Positions 61,448-64,000 of a stretch of 64,000 nt of DNA are shown one piece after another. Positions within the stretch are counted from its first letter, which is position 1; each line of letters starts with the position of its first letter. Under the pieces are notes generated by a model that had not been told where the DNA came from, ran no database searches, and worked only from the letters and a program-made list of their open reading frames with translations. Position numbers and translations under genes: made by a program. This DNA comes from Sphingobium sp. TCM1 (lineage in GTDB: Bacteria > Pseudomonadota > Alphaproteobacteria > Sphingomonadales > Sphingomonadaceae): positions 61,076 through 125,075 of the forward strand of contig NZ_LXVX01000039.1 of assembly GCF_001650725.1 (NCBI RefSeq). Direction: 5' to 3'.

Positions 61448-62172
61448 CCTTTCCCGTCGTTGAGCGCGCAGGGCACGATGCTGGCCGGGTCCGGGCGCGC
61501 AGCGACGCGCCGAAAGCGCGCAAAATAACCGCCGGCAGTGGGCTTGGGGACCAGTTCCTCCATGCGGAAGCCCATGGCGGCCAGTTCACAGGCGAGCAGG
61601 CGCGGCGGCGTCCCATGCTGGTCGGTCGGCCGGTCGGCATCGACCACGATCAGTTCGCCATCCTTCCTCAGCGCAGGACTGAGATGCCAGAGGAAGGCAT
61701 AAGGCTCCGAAATCTCGTGATACATATGGATCATGAAGATGCGGTCGAAACTGTCCCGGGGCAGCCGGGGATCTTCGGGTGCGCCCAGCTTGACGCTGAC
61801 ATTGTCCCATTTCTCGCGGGTGATGCGGCGCGACAGCGCCTCGATCACTTCGGGCAGGATATCCTCCGCCAACACCCGGCCCTTCGCGCCGACGCGATCG
61901 GCCAGACGGACGGTGTAATAGCCCTCCCCTGCGCCCAGATCCGCCACCGTCATGCCGGGGCGGACATCGGCCCGGTCCATGATGTCGTCCGCCTCGTTGA
62001 CGCGGTCGCGGGCTTCCTCGCTCGACCAGCGGGTCGACACGATGGGCGCGACCGGGCGGTCGGCACGGGGAAAATCCTGTGCGGCGGCGGGACGCTCGGC
62101 CTCATTGCCGCCGGTCAGCTGATCGCAGGCGGCCAGCAGGACAAGCGCGCCCGCCAATGCCGCCCGAACCAT
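61444..62172 (-). CDS. exported class I SAM-dependent methyltransferase-like lipoprotein
   Basis: A 242-residue protein with a lipoprotein signal peptide (AALAGALVLLAACD, lipobox LAAC), which would place it in the periplasm. The Rossmann-like core has motif I VADLGAGEGYYTVRLA, motif II region GRVLAEDI, and SFDRIFMIHMYHEI and GELIVVDADRP. The fold is intact, but SAM is not expected in the periplasm, so the protein may bind something else. Its ATG shares one base with the prfB stop, so the two are coupled. Confidence 0.88.
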   Translation of the reverse strand: MVRAALAGALVLLAACDQLTGGNEAERPAAAQDFPRADRPVAPIVSTRWSSEEARDRVNEADDIMDRADVRPGMTVADLGAGEGYYTVRLADRVGAKGRVLAEDILPEVIEALSRRITREKWDNVSVKLGAPEDPRLPRDSFDRIFMIHMYHEISEPYAFLWHLSPALRKDGELIVVDADRPTDQHGTPPRLLACELAAMGFRMEELVPKPTAGGYFARFRRVAARPDPASIVPCALNDGKG

Positions 62173-63299
62173 CAGTCGACATCCTCCACATCGACCTTCT
62201 CGCCCGTGACCTTCTGGCTGAGCGCGGCCGCCATGAAGGGATCGAGCGCGCCGTCCAGCACGTCGTCGGGCGCGGTCGAGGTGACGCCGGTGCGCAGATC
62301 CTTCACCAGCTGATAGGGCTGGAGCACATAGGAGCGGATCTGGTGGCCCCAGCCGATCTCGGTCTTGGCGGCATAGTCGGTCGACGCCGCTTCCTCGCGC
62401 TTGCGCAGTTCGGCTTCGTAGAGGCGCGCCTTCAGCATGTTCATGGCCGTCGCGCGGTTCTTGTGCTGCGACCGGTCATTCTGAGACGCCACGATGATGC
62501 CCGAGGGGACGTGGGTGATGCGGACGGCGGAGTCGGTGGTGTTGACGTGCTGGCCACCGGCACCCGAGGCGCGATAGGTGTCGATCTTGAGGTCGCTTTC
62601 CTTGACCTCGATATCGATATTGTCGTCGATCACCGGATAGACCCAGACCGACGAGAAGCTGGTGTGGCGGCGCGCGGCGCTGTCATAGGGGCTGATGCGG
62701 ACCAGGCGGTGGACGCCGCTTTCGGTCTTGGCATAACCATAGGCATTCTCGCCCTTGATGAGGAATGTCGCCGACTTGATGCCGGCGGTTTCGCCAGCCT
62801 GATAGTCGACCAGCTCCACCTTGAAGCCGCGCCGTTCGGCCCAGCGGCGATACATGCGGCTGAGGATTTCGGCCCAGTCCTGGCTTTCGGTGCCGCCCGC
62901 GCCCGCGTGGATTTCCAGATAGGTGTCGCTGGCGTCGGCTTCCCCGGCCAGCAGCGCCTTGATCTTGTCCTCGTCGGCGCGGTCGGCCAGCGTCTTGAGC
63001 GCGCCAATGGCCTCGGCGACCATGTCCTCATCGCCCTCGGCCTCGGCCATCTCGATCAGTTCGGCATTGTCGGTCTTTTCCCGCTCGATCCGGCGGGTCG
63101 CGCCGATCGCCCCGTCCAGCCGGGTCCGTTCGCGCATCACCTCCTGCGCAGCCTTCTGGTCGTTCCACAGGGTCGGATCCTCGACGCGCGCGTTCAGTTC
63201 GTCCAGCCGGCGCAGCGCCCGGTCCCAGTCGAGGAAACGGCGCAGCAGGTCCAGCGCGGCGTCGATGCGGTCAATATATTGCTGCGCTTCGGCGCGCAT
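62172..63299 (-). CDS. prfB: peptide chain release factor 2
   Basis: A 375-residue class I release factor that terminates at UGA and UAA. The peptidyl-hydrolysis motif is GAGGQHVN. The stop-recognition region reads RISPYDSAARRHTSF, with SPY where E. coli RF2 has SPF. The N-terminal helical domain (MRAEAQQYIDRIDAALDLLRRFLDWDRALRRLDEL) is continuous: I see no in-frame TGA and no programmed frameshift as in E. coli. The ATG at 63299 has GGAGAAG about 6 nt upstream. Confidence 0.96.
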   Translation of the reverse strand: MRAEAQQYIDRIDAALDLLRRFLDWDRALRRLDELNARVEDPTLWNDQKAAQEVMRERTRLDGAIGATRRIEREKTDNAELIEMAEAEGDEDMVAEAIGALKTLADRADEDKIKALLAGEADASDTYLEIHAGAGGTESQDWAEILSRMYRRWAERRGFKVELVDYQAGETAGIKSATFLIKGENAYGYAKTESGVHRLVRISPYDSAARRHTSFSSVWVYPVIDDNIDIEVKESDLKIDTYRASGAGGQHVNTTDSAVRITHVPSGIIVASQNDRSQHKNRATAMNMLKARLYEAELRKREEAASTDYAAKTEIGWGHQIRSYVLQPYQLVKDLRTGVTSTAPDDVLDGALDPFMAAALSQKVTGEKVDVEDVD

Positions 63300-63574
63300 G
63301 ATTGCTTCTCCACTCTTCCGGCCCGGCGGCAGGAACATCCCATCTAGGCGCTCGCCCGGATTTTGTCGAACCGCCGTCCTTCTTGAGGAAATGGCCGTTC
63401 GTCAAGCCGCTGGCGCACGACAACCGGGCGCAAATTTCGCCCGCCCCGTGTCGCATCCCCTGTGCCGGTGAAATTTTACGGACATAACAGCGCCCTAACA
63501 GACTGGCGGCACGACTCGTTCCGCAGAGAACGAGCGGCCGGACAAGGGGGACAGGCTTCACGAAAGGCTATCCC

Positions 63575-63979
63575 ATGACGCATCCTTCTTCCCTGATCGC
63601 GCGCCATAGCCCGGCGGCGCTCTATCTCTTCCTAGAAGCCGTGCGCTGCTGGAGCGCGGCACGACGGGCAGGCCAGCCCGTGCTGGCGCGGCTCCATGCG
63701 CGGCTCGGCCATCATGGCTGGGCGCAGTTGCTCCCCGCGATCGACAGCCTGATGGCGCTGACCGAAACCGCGCTCGGCCGACGGCTGGCGACCGGCCGGG
63801 GGCCATCATTGTCCGAGGACGAGAATATGCTCATCAACCTGTTGCAGGGCAGGCGGATCGCGCCGGTCGTCCATGCGTGCAGCGACGCGGTCGCCTGCGC
63901 CTTTTGCAGCGCGGTGCGGTCCGTGCAGATATTGATGGACATGGAACTGGGCCGGCCGGGACAGAGGCAGGCGGCGTAA
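63575..63979 (+). CDS. hypothetical helical protein
   Basis: A 134-residue protein with AAAGG 7 nt before the ATG. It is predominantly helical and soluble (LYLFLEAVRCWSAARRAGQPVLARLHARLGHHGWAQLLPAIDSLMALTETALGRRL), with a Cys pair in ACAFCSAVRSVQIL. I do not recognise the family; proteins like this occur as single genes in sphingomonads. A long gap of 275 bp separates it from the divergent prfB and holds no other gene that I can see. Confidence 0.75.
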   Translation: MTHPSSLIARHSPAALYLFLEAVRCWSAARRAGQPVLARLHARLGHHGWAQLLPAIDSLMALTETALGRRLATGRGPSLSEDENMLINLLQGRRIAPVVHACSDAVACAFCSAVRSVQILMDMELGRPGQRQAA

Positions 63980-64000
63980 CAGCGCAGCATCCTTTCGTTT

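Noticed and set aside
62172..63338. Programmed frameshift in prfB
   Set aside because: The reading frame is continuous from the ATG at 63299 through the helical N-domain, with no in-frame TGA.

Overview
The window is a high-GC, gene-dense bacterial chromosome segment, best explained as an alphaproteobacterium of the Sphingomonadaceae (Sphingobium/Sphingomonas-like). The reasons are codon use and GC, the alphaproteobacterial SspB next to hisB, the HWE-family histidine kinase, the HIG1-type twin-transmembrane protein, and a short dispersed repeat with core CTTCGACAGGCTCAGTCCGA, which I recall as typical of sphingomonad genomes. I see no phage, insertion sequence, plasmid or CRISPR signature. 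It is mostly core genome with a few accessory loci.

Layout. 1-4.8 kb: the end of an ABC-transporter ATPase, a lower-GC orphan gene, nadB (NAD synthesis), an exported alpha/beta hydrolase and a class A beta-lactamase-like lipoprotein. 4.8-10.4 kb: polA, a zinc-ribbon/Bax-inhibitor pair and cysS. 10.5-17 kb: a secreted TPR-CHAT (caspase-like) protein, a tandem universal stress protein, a GNAT acetyltransferase and an ABC-F ATPase. 17.3-22 kb: a membrane protein, a secreted orphan, and an exported catalase-peroxidase KatG followed by a cytochrome c. 22-26 kb: sspB divergent from hisB-yciI-hisH-hisA-hisF-hisE. 26-32.4 kb: a membrane protein, a histone-deacetylase-family enzyme, two L,D-transpeptidases flanking an acidic lipoprotein, and a Tat-exported GH3 glycosidase. 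32.5-35.7 kb: tRNA-Lys and tRNA-Tyr, rlmB, a lipoprotein, a 2Fe-2S ferredoxin and a 3-methyladenine glycosylase.

35.7-40.8 kb: a response regulator facing an HWE sensor kinase that overlaps murA, then a Crp/Fnr regulator and an HNH protein coupled to a small exported Cys-rich protein. 40.8-49.6 kb: gluQ, a HIG1-like protein, a cobalamin adenosyltransferase, an apparently frameshifted diguanylate cyclase, egtB-egtD (ergothioneine), a HAD phosphatase, a DUF1176 protein and a nucleoside transporter. 49.7-54.1 kb: a secreted intradiol-dioxygenase-like lipoprotein followed by an OmpR/EnvZ-type pair, then an MFS transporter. 54.2-64 kb: typA, a Tat-exported PLP enzyme, an exported S10 peptidase, a TelA plus partner module, an exported methyltransferase, prfB and an orphan.

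Recurring themes are a large share of exported enzymes (peptidoglycan remodelling, peroxide defence, peptidase, glycosidase, dioxygenase), overlapping start/stop codons in paired genes, and a set of genes whose -10-like box lies only 6-9 nt upstream of the start codon without a Shine-Dalgarno, which suggests leaderless mRNAs. The strongest unexplained signals are a 45-bp in-frame palindromic repeat inside gluQ, a hairpin family with CGAACGG stems before hisA, hisF and the adenosyltransferase gene, and a perfect 20-bp palindrome between the two tRNAs.
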